Origin: an uncultured Bacteroidales bacterium
GTDB lineage: Bacteria; Bacteroidota; Bacteroidia; Bacteroidales; UBA932
Assembly: GCA_944326255.1 (NCBI GenBank)
Contig: CALVDG010000003.1
Coordinates: forward strand, 1 to 55,166
Direction of reading: 5' to 3'
DNA: 55,166 nucleotides
Part shown: positions 32,725-40,948 of the stretch, piece after piece
Position numbering within the stretch: the first letter of the stretch is position 1
Layout: the number at the start of each line of letters is the position of its first letter
Notes under the pieces: model-generated
Seen by the model: only the letters and a program-made list of their open reading frames with translations
What the model was told of the DNA's origin: nothing
The model's database searches: none
Position numbers and translations under genes: made by a program

Positions 32725-33699
32725 ATGGAAAGAGGACCTATTTCAAAATTCATCACTCATCACTACCGCCATTTCAACTCGGCCACTCTTGTGGACGCTG
32801 CAAAGGCCTATGACGACCTTATGAACAGAGGCGGAAAGATGATGCTGGCTATGGCGGGAGCCATGAGTACCGCCGAACTCGGTATCTCTCTGGCAGAGAT
32901 GATACGTCAGGGCAAATTCTCCATCGTATCCTGCTCCGCCAACAACCTCGAGGAGGACATCATGAATCTCGTTGCCCACTCCCACTACAAGAGAGTGCCC
33001 AACTACCGAGACCTCACTCCCGAGCAGGAACACGAGCTCCTCGAAAACCACATGAACCGCGTTACCGACACCTGCATCCCCGAGGAAGAGGCGTTCAGAA
33101 GACTGGAGCACCACCTCGTGGAGGTATGGAACGACATGAAGGCCAAGGGCGAGAGACTCTTCCCCTGGGAAGTGATCTACCGTCTGCTGCGCAGCGGAGT
33201 ACTCGAGCAGTACTACGAGATCGATCCCAAGGACAGCTGGGTACTGGCCGCATGCGAGAAGAATATACCCATCGTAGTTCCCGCATGGGAGGACTGCACG
33301 ACGGCCAACATATTCACAGCTCACTGCATCAGGGGTGAGTTCGACACCAATATGATAAAGAACGGCATCGAGACCATGATCTACCTCACCGAATGGTACA
33401 GGGCCAACTCAGGCGGAGCCGGCGTAGGCTTCTTCCAGATCGGAGGCGGTACAGCCGGTGACTTCCCCATCTGCGTTGTGCCCATGATGGCTCAGGACCT
33501 TGAGTGGAAGGACGTGCCCCTGTGGTCGTACTTCTGCCAGATCTCCGACTCCACCACATCATACGGTTCTTACTCAGGTGCAGTGCCCAACGAGAAGATT
33601 ACCTGGGGCAAGCTCTCCAAGGACACTCCCCGCTTCATCGTAGAGTCAGACGCCACCATCGTGGCTCCGCTGATCTTCGCCTACGTCCTCGGCTGGTAG
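32725..33699 (+). CDS. Deoxyhypusine synthase family protein
   Basis: A 324-aa protein of the deoxyhypusine synthase fold. The lysine that forms the enzyme-spermidine intermediate is kept in ITWGKLS (K296, equivalent to the WGK lysine of eukaryotic DHS), and a DHS-like Rossmann core is visible (IGGGTAGDFPICVVPMM, IVESDATIVAPLIF). Bacteria lack eIF5A, and bacterial homologues may act instead in polyamine chemistry such as homospermidine formation; which applies here is not visible. It is a single-gene unit with its own promoter, followed by a large palindromic element. Confidence 0.88.
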   Translation: MERGPISKFITHHYRHFNSATLVDAAKAYDDLMNRGGKMMLAMAGAMSTAELGISLAEMIRQGKFSIVSCSANNLEEDIMNLVAHSHYKRVPNYRDLTPEQEHELLENHMNRVTDTCIPEEEAFRRLEHHLVEVWNDMKAKGERLFPWEVIYRLLRSGVLEQYYEIDPKDSWVLAACEKNIPIVVPAWEDCTTANIFTAHCIRGEFDTNMIKNGIETMIYLTEWYRANSGGAGVGFFQIGGGTAGDFPICVVPMMAQDLEWKDVPLWSYFCQISDSTTSYGSYSGAVPNEKITWGKLSKDTPRFIVESDATIVAPLIFAYVLGW

Positions 33700-33726
33700 C
33701 AGCCCCTACTGGCGGACATTCGGTCC

Positions 33727-33839
33727 GCAACGAGAAATAATAGGTCCCGGAAGACCAGGCCCTCCCACTGCTTCGCGGCGGGCCCCTCCCTCTAGAGCCG
33801 AGGGCGGCTAGTCTTCCGGGACCTATTATGCCTCATCGC
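33727..33839 (-). repeat. 113-bp palindromic (REP/MITE-like) element between convergent genes
   Basis: A perfect 19-bp inverted repeat (33737-33755 with 33811-33829; arm core TAGGTCCCGGAAGAC) extends to 29-bp arms with four mismatches. Read as minus-strand RNA, three of the four become G-U pairs, so that strand is the likelier transcript. The 55-bp loop holds two small hairpins (GGCCC/GGGCC at 33758-33762 with 33780-33784; CCCTC/GAGGG at 33788-33792 with 33800-33804), giving a three-way junction. Another hairpin (GCGGAC/GTCCGC) abuts at 33712-33728. No T tract follows either end, so it is not a standard terminator. Confidence 0.8.
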
Positions 33840-33871
33840 TTCAGCAGTCCAGCAAAGCAGTAAGTTGCCTG

Positions 33872-35332
33872 TTACAACGCGGCGGGCTGGTGCTCGGAAC
33901 GGAGCAGGTCGAGGACTGTCTTCACGGGATTGAAAGTGATGAGCGGCACCTCGACGAAGACTGTATTCCAGTTGCTCATCGAGCCGTTCCAGAGACCTGG
34001 CAGTTCCTGGGCCTTCAACGGACGGCCCTCATAGCTCTTGCTGCTGATGAAGCCGGTCTCGGGATCCACGAACCGCTGCAGGTCGAATTTCCGGCCCAGA
34101 TAGTCCGTCGTAGAGCAGACCACATCCACCGGATTGAAGTGGGTCGAGCCTTTGAGCATGGCCACAGTAGACGGATCATTCATATCCAACTGGGCACCTT
34201 CAAGAATCTGCAGGGACGTGGAACCGTCCGCATCGTAGACGATATAGGGGCCTCCGCCGGGCTCGCCCTCATTCTTGACCATACCGCATACCCGTATCGG
34301 CCTGTTGAGCTTGGCATGGAGATAGCGCGGGTAAATCTCGGCCGGCACCTTAGGCAGCACCACACAGAACTCCTTTTCCAGAAATGTCCTTATCTCATCG
34401 AGCAAAGCCGGATTGTCCTTGCGCTCCTGCATCATCACATCCAGGTCAATAAGATAGTCCCATATCTTCTGACGCACCTCCAGCAGCTTGCCGGCCAGGA
34501 CCTTCTTCCAGCGCACCGTATCGTCCAGCAGCCTCTGGTGTACTACATTGTCAATATTCTTCAGGAAGACGATGTCACCGTCCACAGCCGCGAGATTGCG
34601 CAGCAGAGCACCGTGCCCGCCCGGGCGGTAAAGCGGCTGACCGTCTTCTTTCAGGAATGGGGTATTGTCCTCATTGACCGCGATGATATCGGTAGACGGA
34701 TCCTGCACGCTGAACGAGATGTCGTACCTGCAGTCGAAACTCTCCTCATATTTCGCGACGGTCTCCCCGAGTATCTTCTCAAACCCGGCCTGATGCGCCG
34801 GCGACACCGTGAAATGAATATGCACCACACCGTCCGCGCTGCGGGCATACAGCGCACCCTCCACGAGATGTTCCTCAAAGGCCGTGCGCACCTCTCCGTC
34901 ATAGCGGTGGAAGAGCACCTGACCTTTCGGACGGTTGCCGTAATCCAGTCCGGGCTCACCCGAGGCCGACAGCCCCTGCCCTATTACATGGTCAATAACC
35001 TGATAATCAGACAAGCCGTCGAACTCATCCCTGGAGTAAAAAGCGAACCTGCCGATATTGTCCACGAACTTCCTCGCCCTGGAGCCGCCCTCCAATGCCT
35101 TGCCTGAAGCCAGAGCGTCGCGGCCCTCGAACAGGTCCTTGAACATCCTCGAAGCCGCACCCGATGCCGGCACGAACTTCACCACCTTCCCGCTAAAAGC
35201 ATCATAACGCTCAACAGCCTCGCGCTGAGCCGCCTCATCCATCACAGCAATCCCCCTTTCAGGAGTAGCCGCAGCCACCAACTTCAAAAACGGAAAACCT
35301 TTCCTGTAATTCTCGATAAACCTATCTTCCAT
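33872..35332 (-). CDS. DUF4301 family protein
   Basis: A 486-aa cytoplasmic protein matching DUF4301 from end to end (KVVKFVPASGAASRMFKDL near residue 50, RPGGHGALLRNLAAVDGDIVFLKNIDN in the middle, given as separate landmarks). The glycine-rich PASGAASRMFK and GGHGALL stretches resemble nucleotide-sugar or pyrophosphorylase folds, but no activity is established for the family, which occurs mainly in Bacteroidetes. It is a single-gene unit with a -7 box 19 bp upstream of the start codon; it ends just outside the palindromic element. Confidence 0.85.
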   Translation of the reverse strand: MEDRFIENYRKGFPFLKLVAAATPERGIAVMDEAAQREAVERYDAFSGKVVKFVPASGAASRMFKDLFEGRDALASGKALEGGSRARKFVDNIGRFAFYSRDEFDGLSDYQVIDHVIGQGLSASGEPGLDYGNRPKGQVLFHRYDGEVRTAFEEHLVEGALYARSADGVVHIHFTVSPAHQAGFEKILGETVAKYEESFDCRYDISFSVQDPSTDIIAVNEDNTPFLKEDGQPLYRPGGHGALLRNLAAVDGDIVFLKNIDNVVHQRLLDDTVRWKKVLAGKLLEVRQKIWDYLIDLDVMMQERKDNPALLDEIRTFLEKEFCVVLPKVPAEIYPRYLHAKLNRPIRVCGMVKNEGEPGGGPYIVYDADGSTSLQILEGAQLDMNDPSTVAMLKGSTHFNPVDVVCSTTDYLGRKFDLQRFVDPETGFISSKSYEGRPLKAQELPGLWNGSMSNWNTVFVEVPLITFNPVKTVLDLLRSEHQPAAL

Positions 35333-35351
35333 AGCTTTGATTTTTATCCTT

Positions 35352-35359
35352 CAAAGCTA
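35352..35359 (-). promoter_or_regulatory. -7 box of the DUF4301 gene
   Basis: Minus-strand TAGCTTTG matches TAnnTTTG, 19 bp before the ATG. Confidence 0.5.
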
Positions 35360-35377
35360 CAAAAATTTCTCAAAAAT

Positions 35378-36163
35378 TCAACTAAACCACGGCAGCATAC
35401 TAAAGTATCCCATTCCACTATCGTCATCAACTGTATATCCTAGCCAAAGGCCTGTTTTACTTTTAACCGAGCCATCTAAAGTAAAGTTCAATTCTACTTT
35501 GTTATTCACCCAAATATATGGTCCGGATCCATCATCTCCATATGCGAATGGTCGCATTATCATTGAATGTCCTTGGTAATATCCACCTGAGTTCATAGAG
35601 ACCAACAGACTATTTGTATACATATCATAATCTGCCGAAAAAGTCAGATCATACTGTGGCAAATAAATATGAACTATATTATCGTTTACTTTTTGGAAAC
35701 TCAAGCTTAATTGATATCCGTCTGAATTTTCCAAAACTACAGACCTGAATGTATAATCTGTATACTTAACATCCATTTTCACATCTATCGGAATTACCTG
35801 GTTCTTATATCTGACTATAAAACTTCCTTCAAAATGACCAGGTTGCCCTGCATCCATAGCATCTTGGACAAATCCTTCATTTGGCTCAATAACAATATTA
35901 TATTCATTTACATAAACTCTAAACAAATCATTAGAGTTTTCAATCTCTATCATAGCACCTCCACGTGGCACAGATAGTTCATACCCAATATATGCATTAT
36001 AAATATAACAGCCGCTACTACCACCACTACATCTATACTCTCCGTCGAGAGAAACATATGTCCTGTCAACTAAAAGTTCTGAATCATCGTAAAATGGAGA
36101 AATCGTGCATGACTGAATGAGATAAGCACTAAACAATAGTATAAATATTTTAAAATATTTCAT
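35378..36163 (-). CDS. Hypothetical lipoprotein, third gene of the caspase operon
   Basis: A 261-aa protein with a signal peptide and lipobox (LIQSC, Cys19), so it is probably tethered to the outer membrane. The mature part is strand-rich with many Tyr, Asn, Asp and Gly; Cys pairs occur early (YRCSGGSSGCYIY). No family is recognised. It is AT-richer than the surrounding housekeeping genes. It starts 25 bp after the stop of the WG-repeat/caspase gene, suggesting cotranscription and a surface-related function, which remains inference. Confidence 0.7.
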   Translation of the reverse strand: MKYFKIFILLFSAYLIQSCTISPFYDDSELLVDRTYVSLDGEYRCSGGSSGCYIYNAYIGYELSVPRGGAMIEIENSNDLFRVYVNEYNIVIEPNEGFVQDAMDAGQPGHFEGSFIVRYKNQVIPIDVKMDVKYTDYTFRSVVLENSDGYQLSLSFQKVNDNIVHIYLPQYDLTFSADYDMYTNSLLVSMNSGGYYQGHSMIMRPFAYGDDGSGPYIWVNNKVELNFTLDGSVKSKTGLWLGYTVDDDSGMGYFSMLPWFS

Positions 36164-36188
36164 CGTTTTATTTTTTAAATGTTAATGA

Positions 36189-38258
36189 TTAAAGTTTTAT
36201 GGAGCGCCAGTCGGAAATTGAGACACCGGCGGAGACAGTCGGGGTCTGCGGCTTGGATTTGGTGACTACGGACATTTTGCGGACCTGGTCAGTGACATAG
36301 TCGCTTAGGTCTCCAAGTGAGACATTTCCGCCTGTCTCCTGCAATTTCTTGAGGAGAAAATACGTAAACATTCCGTGTCCCTGCTCATTGTACGGCAGAG
36401 CGGTCTCGTCTCCCTGTGCTGCCGAGAATATCACCAGATTGCCCTGTGGCACCTCCTTCTTGACCCTTACAGCTATGCCTCTCACTGATGCCAGCATCTG
36501 GTCGTCCCTGTTGGCTCCTGAAAAGCAGGCATCCAGAAACACAAGCGTCGAGGACGAAGGGATTGCGGACAGCTGGGCATACAGTTCACTGAGTTTGTAT
36601 CCTGTGGCAACATTACTGCCGTAACCGTCCACCGGCAATATATATGCTTCTTTTGATGACTCGTCAGGAATACCATGACCTGCATAGTAGAACATAAGCC
36701 TGGCATCCCCGCCATAGGCCTCACCTACTTTGGACAGCCAGTCAACCTGAGCACGGATGTTATTAAGGGTGGCATCAAACACCACTCTTATGTTGGATTC
36801 CGGAATACCAAGAGTCTTGTTGCAGTACCGGCTGAATACCTCTCCGTCATTGTGCGCATATTCGACACGGGACTCGGTGTTGTAATTCTCGTTGGCCAGT
36901 ATCACCACAAAAGTCCTGTCATTCTCCGATGATGCCTGCGGGATATCCGTATCGACATCCGAGGCACCTATGGAAACATTACTACGGCTGATTGTCTGCG
37001 ACCCTCTGTCCGCATAGAGTGCCGGTGACTCGACCTCAATATCGACAGGTTCGAAATTGTATTCGATATCCAGTTCAGTATATCGGAGATCTGCCTGACT
37101 GCTGTACCTGAATTCATGGCCGCCCAAATTGTAAACCACCTCGGCAAGAGCCAGATGATTGCCATTCAGATAATACCTCATATCTTTATCCATACTGTCG
37201 AAACCAGCCTCGAAATCCGGTGCATATTCTATGGGGACCTGAACAAGCAAATCACCGAACTCGGCATCAGTGATTAAAAACACCTCATTGTCCGCATCAT
37301 AATTCACCAGCGTCTGCGAATCCTCCATTCTGGATGACCTGAATGCGATATAATCGTTCTGTGCAACTGAATACAGGCTGTCTATAAATATCTTCCGGTT
37401 CGCGTCATTCACCCTTGCCTGCCAATCGGCTGTCTTCTCGTATTTGCCCTTCTGTTGCCAGAGATTGACTTTTTCCTCTATCACACGCTTGGCATAGACA
37501 GAGAACGGCGGTACATAATCATCCGAATCAGCATAAAAATTACCCTCGTAATCAATAAATCCTTCCGACTTTCCTCCATCAACGCCTGCTTCCCCGTCTC
37601 CATAAAGCTTTTTCCCGATTTCTATATTCAACGCAAGGTTTTTCTCTACATTTTCAAGTTTCATAGAGCCTTTATAATCCTCACTTTTCACCTTTTCCAG
37701 CTGCTTCATCCAATATTTCACCGTAGGAAAATCGCGCCAGGTCTTATTGCCACGCGAAGATTTCCGGTTACCGTCCGGCAACAGTTCCGCCAGCCCTTCA
37801 TGAAAGTCTGAAACGCCTTCGTACTTGAACGGAATCGTCTGATTGCCGTCCGTATCTATGAATCCCCATTTACCTGCAATGCTGACTGCGGCATAACCTT
37901 CGTGAAACGGCCTTGCCCCATCAAACTTATACGGAATCACCACATTGCCCCGTTTGTCCACATAGCCGAATTTTCCCATCATCGACACCGGTGCCAGATG
38001 GGAGGTGAACTCTCCGGCATACTCGAATTTATACGGTATGACCTGCACTCCGTCCCGATTGACATAGCCCCATTTCCCGGCCATACATACGGCAGCCATA
38101 TTGTTTGAGAACTCTCCGACATCATCGTACTTCGGATCTATAACCCAACGGCCGTTCTCCATAAAACCCCAAAGTCCGTTCTCATCCGCAGTCCTTTCCT
38201 GCGCCAGGAGACAGATGGGTGACAACATAAATAAAACCAATATGATCTTTTTCATCAT
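36189..38258 (-). CDS. Secreted WG-repeat protein with C-terminal caspase (C14) domain
   Basis: A 689-aa protein. A signal peptide (to about residue 20, LLAQ) is followed by four WG repeats of the form GKWGYVxxxGxxVIPYKF (about residues 28-160). A middle region (about 190-440) has the helical EEKVNLWQQKGKYEKTADW and strand-rich parts. The C-terminal caspase-like peptidase domain runs from about FVVILANENYN (450) to the end, with the catalytic His in YYAGHG (H528) and Cys in FLDACFSG (C578). The dyad appears intact, so proteolytic activity in the periplasm or at the surface is plausible. Metacaspase-like Arg/Lys specificity is not readable. Its start overlaps the stop of the preceding barrel gene by 4 bp (ATGA). 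Confidence 0.88.
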   Translation of the reverse strand: MMKKIILVLFMLSPICLLAQERTADENGLWGFMENGRWVIDPKYDDVGEFSNNMAAVCMAGKWGYVNRDGVQVIPYKFEYAGEFTSHLAPVSMMGKFGYVDKRGNVVIPYKFDGARPFHEGYAAVSIAGKWGFIDTDGNQTIPFKYEGVSDFHEGLAELLPDGNRKSSRGNKTWRDFPTVKYWMKQLEKVKSEDYKGSMKLENVEKNLALNIEIGKKLYGDGEAGVDGGKSEGFIDYEGNFYADSDDYVPPFSVYAKRVIEEKVNLWQQKGKYEKTADWQARVNDANRKIFIDSLYSVAQNDYIAFRSSRMEDSQTLVNYDADNEVFLITDAEFGDLLVQVPIEYAPDFEAGFDSMDKDMRYYLNGNHLALAEVVYNLGGHEFRYSSQADLRYTELDIEYNFEPVDIEVESPALYADRGSQTISRSNVSIGASDVDTDIPQASSENDRTFVVILANENYNTESRVEYAHNDGEVFSRYCNKTLGIPESNIRVVFDATLNNIRAQVDWLSKVGEAYGGDARLMFYYAGHGIPDESSKEAYILPVDGYGSNVATGYKLSELYAQLSAIPSSSTLVFLDACFSGANRDDQMLASVRGIAVRVKKEVPQGNLVIFSAAQGDETALPYNEQGHGMFTYFLLKKLQETGGNVSLGDLSDYVTDQVRKMSVVTKSKPQTPTVSAGVSISDWRSIKL

Positions 38259-39085
38259 TTTTTCTTATTACCGTAAAATGTATAAGCCAACTTGAGACCT
38301 AATGAATGCCATTCATCACTCTCATAAGCAGTAAGTGAGTATACTACTCCCAGAGAAATGGCATTCCTGTCATTTATATTGAACTGCACACCGAGAGAGG
38401 TAGTAGACAGAATACCGCTGAATATACCTCCCAGATCAGCCCTATAACCCAGATCTTCCGATATATAAGGCGACACCTTTTTACGTCCTAAAAAAGGAGA
38501 CTTCAGATGCAGATATATGTCAAAAGAAGGACGATAGTTGTAATGTGCATACTCCAGGCCCACTCCCGCCTGAAACCAGTTGCACAACCTATAACCGTTG
38601 ATTATGGCTGCAGAGGCCATCTTTGAGAACTTTGCTGATGACGGGGTAAGTGTACTTCCGAAATCCAGGGAAAGGAAATAGCCGCTCAATCTGTTCTCTC
38701 TGCGGAACTCTCTCTTTTGCATCCGCACAGACTGCAGGGAGTCCTTCTTCTGCTGTTTAAACGCCAACTGCTGCTCTTTAACAAGTTGAAGAGAGTCTCT
38801 CATACGCTGCCGCATAACAGCCTTGGTCGGATCCTCAATCTCACGGACCTCCTCTTTACTGAAATAGAAGACATCTCCTGAGACACTGACAACCTTTATC
38901 ATTCCATCCTCTTCGGTTACAGTGCCCTTGATTTCCGTACCGTTCTTCAGATACACTGTCTTGTAAATATCCTGCTGCGAGGCTACCTCATATGAGGAGG
39001 CATATGCACACGGCATCATGACAGGGCACATCAGAATCATGGCAATAAGACAAAAAAATGTCAATCCTTTAAGTTTACTGTTCAT
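38255..39085 (-). CDS. Exported beta-barrel-like outer-membrane protein, first gene of the caspase operon
   Basis: A 276-aa protein with a signal peptide (cleavage near AYA-SS). Residues 40-85 form a small beta domain (VYLKNGTEIKGTVTEEDG, FYFSKEEVREIED), then comes a charged helical linker rich in Gln/Lys/Arg (about 90-130), and the rest alternates aromatic and polar residues and ends in LGLKLAYTFYG, as in Bacteroidetes outer-membrane barrels. No specific family is recognised. Its last 4 bp overlap the WG/caspase gene, so translation is coupled. Upstream on the same strand lies a structured RNA element whose 3' edge is about 45 nt before this ATG. Confidence 0.7.
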   Translation of the reverse strand: MNSKLKGLTFFCLIAMILMCPVMMPCAYASSYEVASQQDIYKTVYLKNGTEIKGTVTEEDGMIKVVSVSGDVFYFSKEEVREIEDPTKAVMRQRMRDSLQLVKEQQLAFKQQKKDSLQSVRMQKREFRRENRLSGYFLSLDFGSTLTPSSAKFSKMASAAIINGYRLCNWFQAGVGLEYAHYNYRPSFDIYLHLKSPFLGRKKVSPYISEDLGYRADLGGIFSGILSTTSLGVQFNINDRNAISLGVVYSLTAYESDEWHSLGLKLAYTFYGNKKK

Positions 39086-39128
39086 AGTTTATACACTGCC
39101 CTCTCCAGCTCCTGAAAGGATTTAGTCC

Positions 39129-39372
39129 AAAAAGAAAGTGTGGAGCTGCAATTCGTTTATCTAAAGGAAGGTTGTGGCATAACCTGGAACAAATAAACGG
39201 CTTATAACCCCACACTTGATTAGATATGGGGCTATGAGTGCGCAATAGATACGCACAACCGTAATATCTAAACAAGAATGAGTGCTGTCCGTGTCCTTGT
39301 TCCATAGAAAACTGCCACATTTTCCTTTAAGGACGTGCGAATAACACTTTCATATGTACGCCGGCATCCGGC
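39129..39372 (-). ncRNA. Structured RNA, about 240 nt: 6S-like small RNA or 5' leader
   Basis: On the minus strand this region forms a long irregular helix, all by direct pairing: stem A 8 bp (39344-39351 with 39134-39141), a large 14/20-nt internal loop, stem B 8 bp (39322-39329 with 39162-39169), stem C 7 bp (39313-39319 with 39173-39179) and stem D 8 bp (39297-39304 with 39185-39192). At the top are two hairpins (39227-39235 with 39204-39212, 9 bp; GTGCG/CGCAC at 39238-39256). One pair is G-U on this strand but a mismatch on the other, favouring minus. A TATCTTTG box precedes it and five U follow stem A. The layout resembles 6S RNA (Bacteroidales 6S-like); family membership is unproven. 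A small hairpin GCCGG/CCGGC (39360-39372) sits at the 5' end. Confidence 0.65.
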
Positions 39373-39377
39373 AAACG

Positions 39378-39385
39378 CAAAGATA
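39378..39385 (-). promoter_or_regulatory. -7 box of the structured RNA / caspase operon
   Basis: Minus-strand TATCTTTG matches TAnnTTTG exactly, placing the transcript start near 39371. It is the only good box before the barrel-caspase-lipoprotein operon, so the RNA and operon may share it. No clear -33 TTTG. Confidence 0.6.
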
Positions 39386-39475
39386 CGAAAATATTTTCTT
39401 CCCGGACAGCTTTTATTAAACAGAATTGCAGCTCCTATTAAAATAGAAACAATGCAGATTGGTGAGAATGTATCT

Positions 39476-39766
39476 CTAGCGGAGGATGATGCGGTGGACG
39501 AGGGGGGAGCCGAGGCGGGCATTGATGTCGGATTTCAGGCCCTCCAGGTTAAAATACAGCTGGTTGCGGATGATGGAGGAAGTAATGGTGCAGTATAGCA
39601 CGCCCTGCTTGAAGTGAGCGTAGGCGGTCGCGGCGGCGGCACGGGGGCCGACTGCGGCACGCCAGGCCCCGCAGACATCCAGGGACACGAAACCGTCCCG
39701 GATGCGGACCTCGTCAATATACTGGTTCAGCAATTCTCCGAGCCTGACTGCACCTGTCCTCTGCAT
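39476..39766 (-). CDS. DUF721 protein (DciA-like)
   Basis: A 96-aa basic protein of the DUF721 family (RLGELLNQYIDEVRIRDGF, VCGAWRAAVGPRAAAATAYAHF, LYCTITSSIIRNQLYF). DUF721/DciA proteins load the replicative helicase in many bacteria, and members next to recF are common in Bacteroidetes. The first 40 bp overlap the end of recF, so expression is coupled to that gene. Confidence 0.88.
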   Translation of the reverse strand: MQRTGAVRLGELLNQYIDEVRIRDGFVSLDVCGAWRAAVGPRAAAATAYAHFKQGVLYCTITSSIIRNQLYFNLEGLKSDINARLGSPLVHRIILR

Positions 39767-40833
39767 ACGCTGAAATATTTACATTGATCCGTAATGCTGC
39801 CTACGATATCCCGCAGACGGGCCTCGTCTGTGTCCGTTATGAATATCTGGCCGAAGTCACCCTCCACCACCATCCTGATCAGGGACGCCACACGTCCTGC
39901 ATCCAGTTTGTCGAAAAGATCATCGAACAGCAGTATCGGCTGCAGTCCGCTGACCTGTCTCATGACCGAGTACTGCGCCATCTTCAAGGCCAGCAGGAAC
40001 GACTTCTGCTGGCCCTGCGAGGAGCATCTGCGGACAGGGTATCCGTCCATGAACAGTTCCAGGTCATCCCGCTGGACTCCGGCCGTGGTGTACCCCATGA
40101 CCTTGTCTTTCTGAAGGCTGGCCGCAAATACCCCGGCCGCACCGTCAGCACCTGAGAGGTCTGAGCGATAACGTATCTCCACCGCCTCCTTGCCGTCGGA
40201 TATGAGACTGTAGAAAGAGGCCGCACGCTCATTGAGCATCTCCGAGGTCCTGTTTCTAGCCCGGAAAATGTACTCAGACAGGCCGTACATGCGCTCCGAG
40301 ACCGTATCCAGCAGGATGTCCGGGACATTGTCCTGTTTCAGAAGCGAGTTGCGCTGCCTGAGCAGACGGTTGTACGAGACCACCGCCCGCAGATACTCCT
40401 GGTCCATCTGGGAGATCATCATATTCAGGAACCGGCGCCTTTCCTCTCCTGAGTCATGTATCAGAGCCACGTCAGAGGGCGCGGTCATCACCACCGGAAT
40501 CTTCCCGATATGTTCGGATATCCGCTTGTATGCCTTGCCGTTGCGGCGGACAGTCTTGGTCCCGTCATTTTTCACGGCGACCGCTATGTCCTCCGCCCCG
40601 CTGTCCGTCACATAATCGCCGTGAAGGACGGTCTCCGTCTCGCCGTAGGTAAAAGTGTACCTGTCCGACGTCGAGAGGAAACTCTTGGTCATGGACAGAT
40701 AATAGACGGCATCCAGGAAATTGGTCTTTCCCTCCCCGTTGTCACCACATATACAGTTGATTTTGGGAGAGAATGTGATATCGGCCCCGGTAATATTCTT
40801 GAAATTGCTGACGATTATTCTGCTGAGATACAT
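39727..40833 (-). CDS. recF: DNA replication and repair protein RecF
   Basis: A 368-aa SMC-like ATPase. Walker A is GDNGEGKTNFLDAVYYLS (from about residue 30), the signature is CSSQGQQKSFLLALKMAQ and Walker B/D-loop LLFDDLFDKLDAGR. RecF binds at DNA gaps and helps load RecA with RecO and RecR. Length is normal. The start is close to a -7 box (minus-strand TATCTTTG, 40854-40861). It overlaps the DUF721 gene by 40 bp at its 3' end. Confidence 0.96.
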   Translation of the reverse strand: MYLSRIIVSNFKNITGADITFSPKINCICGDNGEGKTNFLDAVYYLSMTKSFLSTSDRYTFTYGETETVLHGDYVTDSGAEDIAVAVKNDGTKTVRRNGKAYKRISEHIGKIPVVMTAPSDVALIHDSGEERRRFLNMMISQMDQEYLRAVVSYNRLLRQRNSLLKQDNVPDILLDTVSERMYGLSEYIFRARNRTSEMLNERAASFYSLISDGKEAVEIRYRSDLSGADGAAGVFAASLQKDKVMGYTTAGVQRDDLELFMDGYPVRRCSSQGQQKSFLLALKMAQYSVMRQVSGLQPILLFDDLFDKLDAGRVASLIRMVVEGDFGQIFITDTDEARLRDIVGSITDQCKYFSVCRGQVQSGSENC

Positions 40834-40853
40834 CGCGGAGTATTTATAATGAG

Positions 40854-40861
40854 CAAAGATA
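40854..40861 (-). promoter_or_regulatory. -7 box of recF
   Basis: Minus-strand TATCTTTG matches TAnnTTTG, 20 bp before the recF ATG; divergent to the promoter at 40884-40913. Confidence 0.6.
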
Positions 40862-40883
40862 GGCGAAATCTTGTAATTTTATC

Positions 40884-40913
40884 TTTGCGATTAGACAATT
40901 TGTTGTATTTTTG
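40884..40913 (+). promoter_or_regulatory. Promoter of the TPR-yebC-mmd operon
   Basis: TTTG at 40884-40887 and TATTTTTG at 40906-40913 are 18 bp apart, a good -33/-7 pair. The first ATG follows 35 bp later. Confidence 0.65.
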
Positions 40914-40948
40914 CATCCATTACAAAAATTATAAATTTTAATATCCAA

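Noticed and set aside
33737..33829. Palindrome read as a Rho-independent terminator
   Set aside because: No T tract follows either arm and the loop is 55 bp; a terminator would have a short loop and a U run.
33890..35107. 405-codon plus-strand frame opposite DUF4301
   Set aside because: Antisense shadow of a conserved gene; no start signals or domain.
39075..39320. 81-codon minus-strand frame upstream of the barrel gene
   Set aside because: It lacks a domain or signal peptide and coincides with strongly paired RNA sequence; better explained as non-coding structured RNA.
39129..39372. tmRNA, RNase P RNA or 4.5S SRP RNA
   Set aside because: No tRNA-like ends with tag frame, no GAGGAAAGUCC-type RNase P core and no SRP GGAAG motif were seen.
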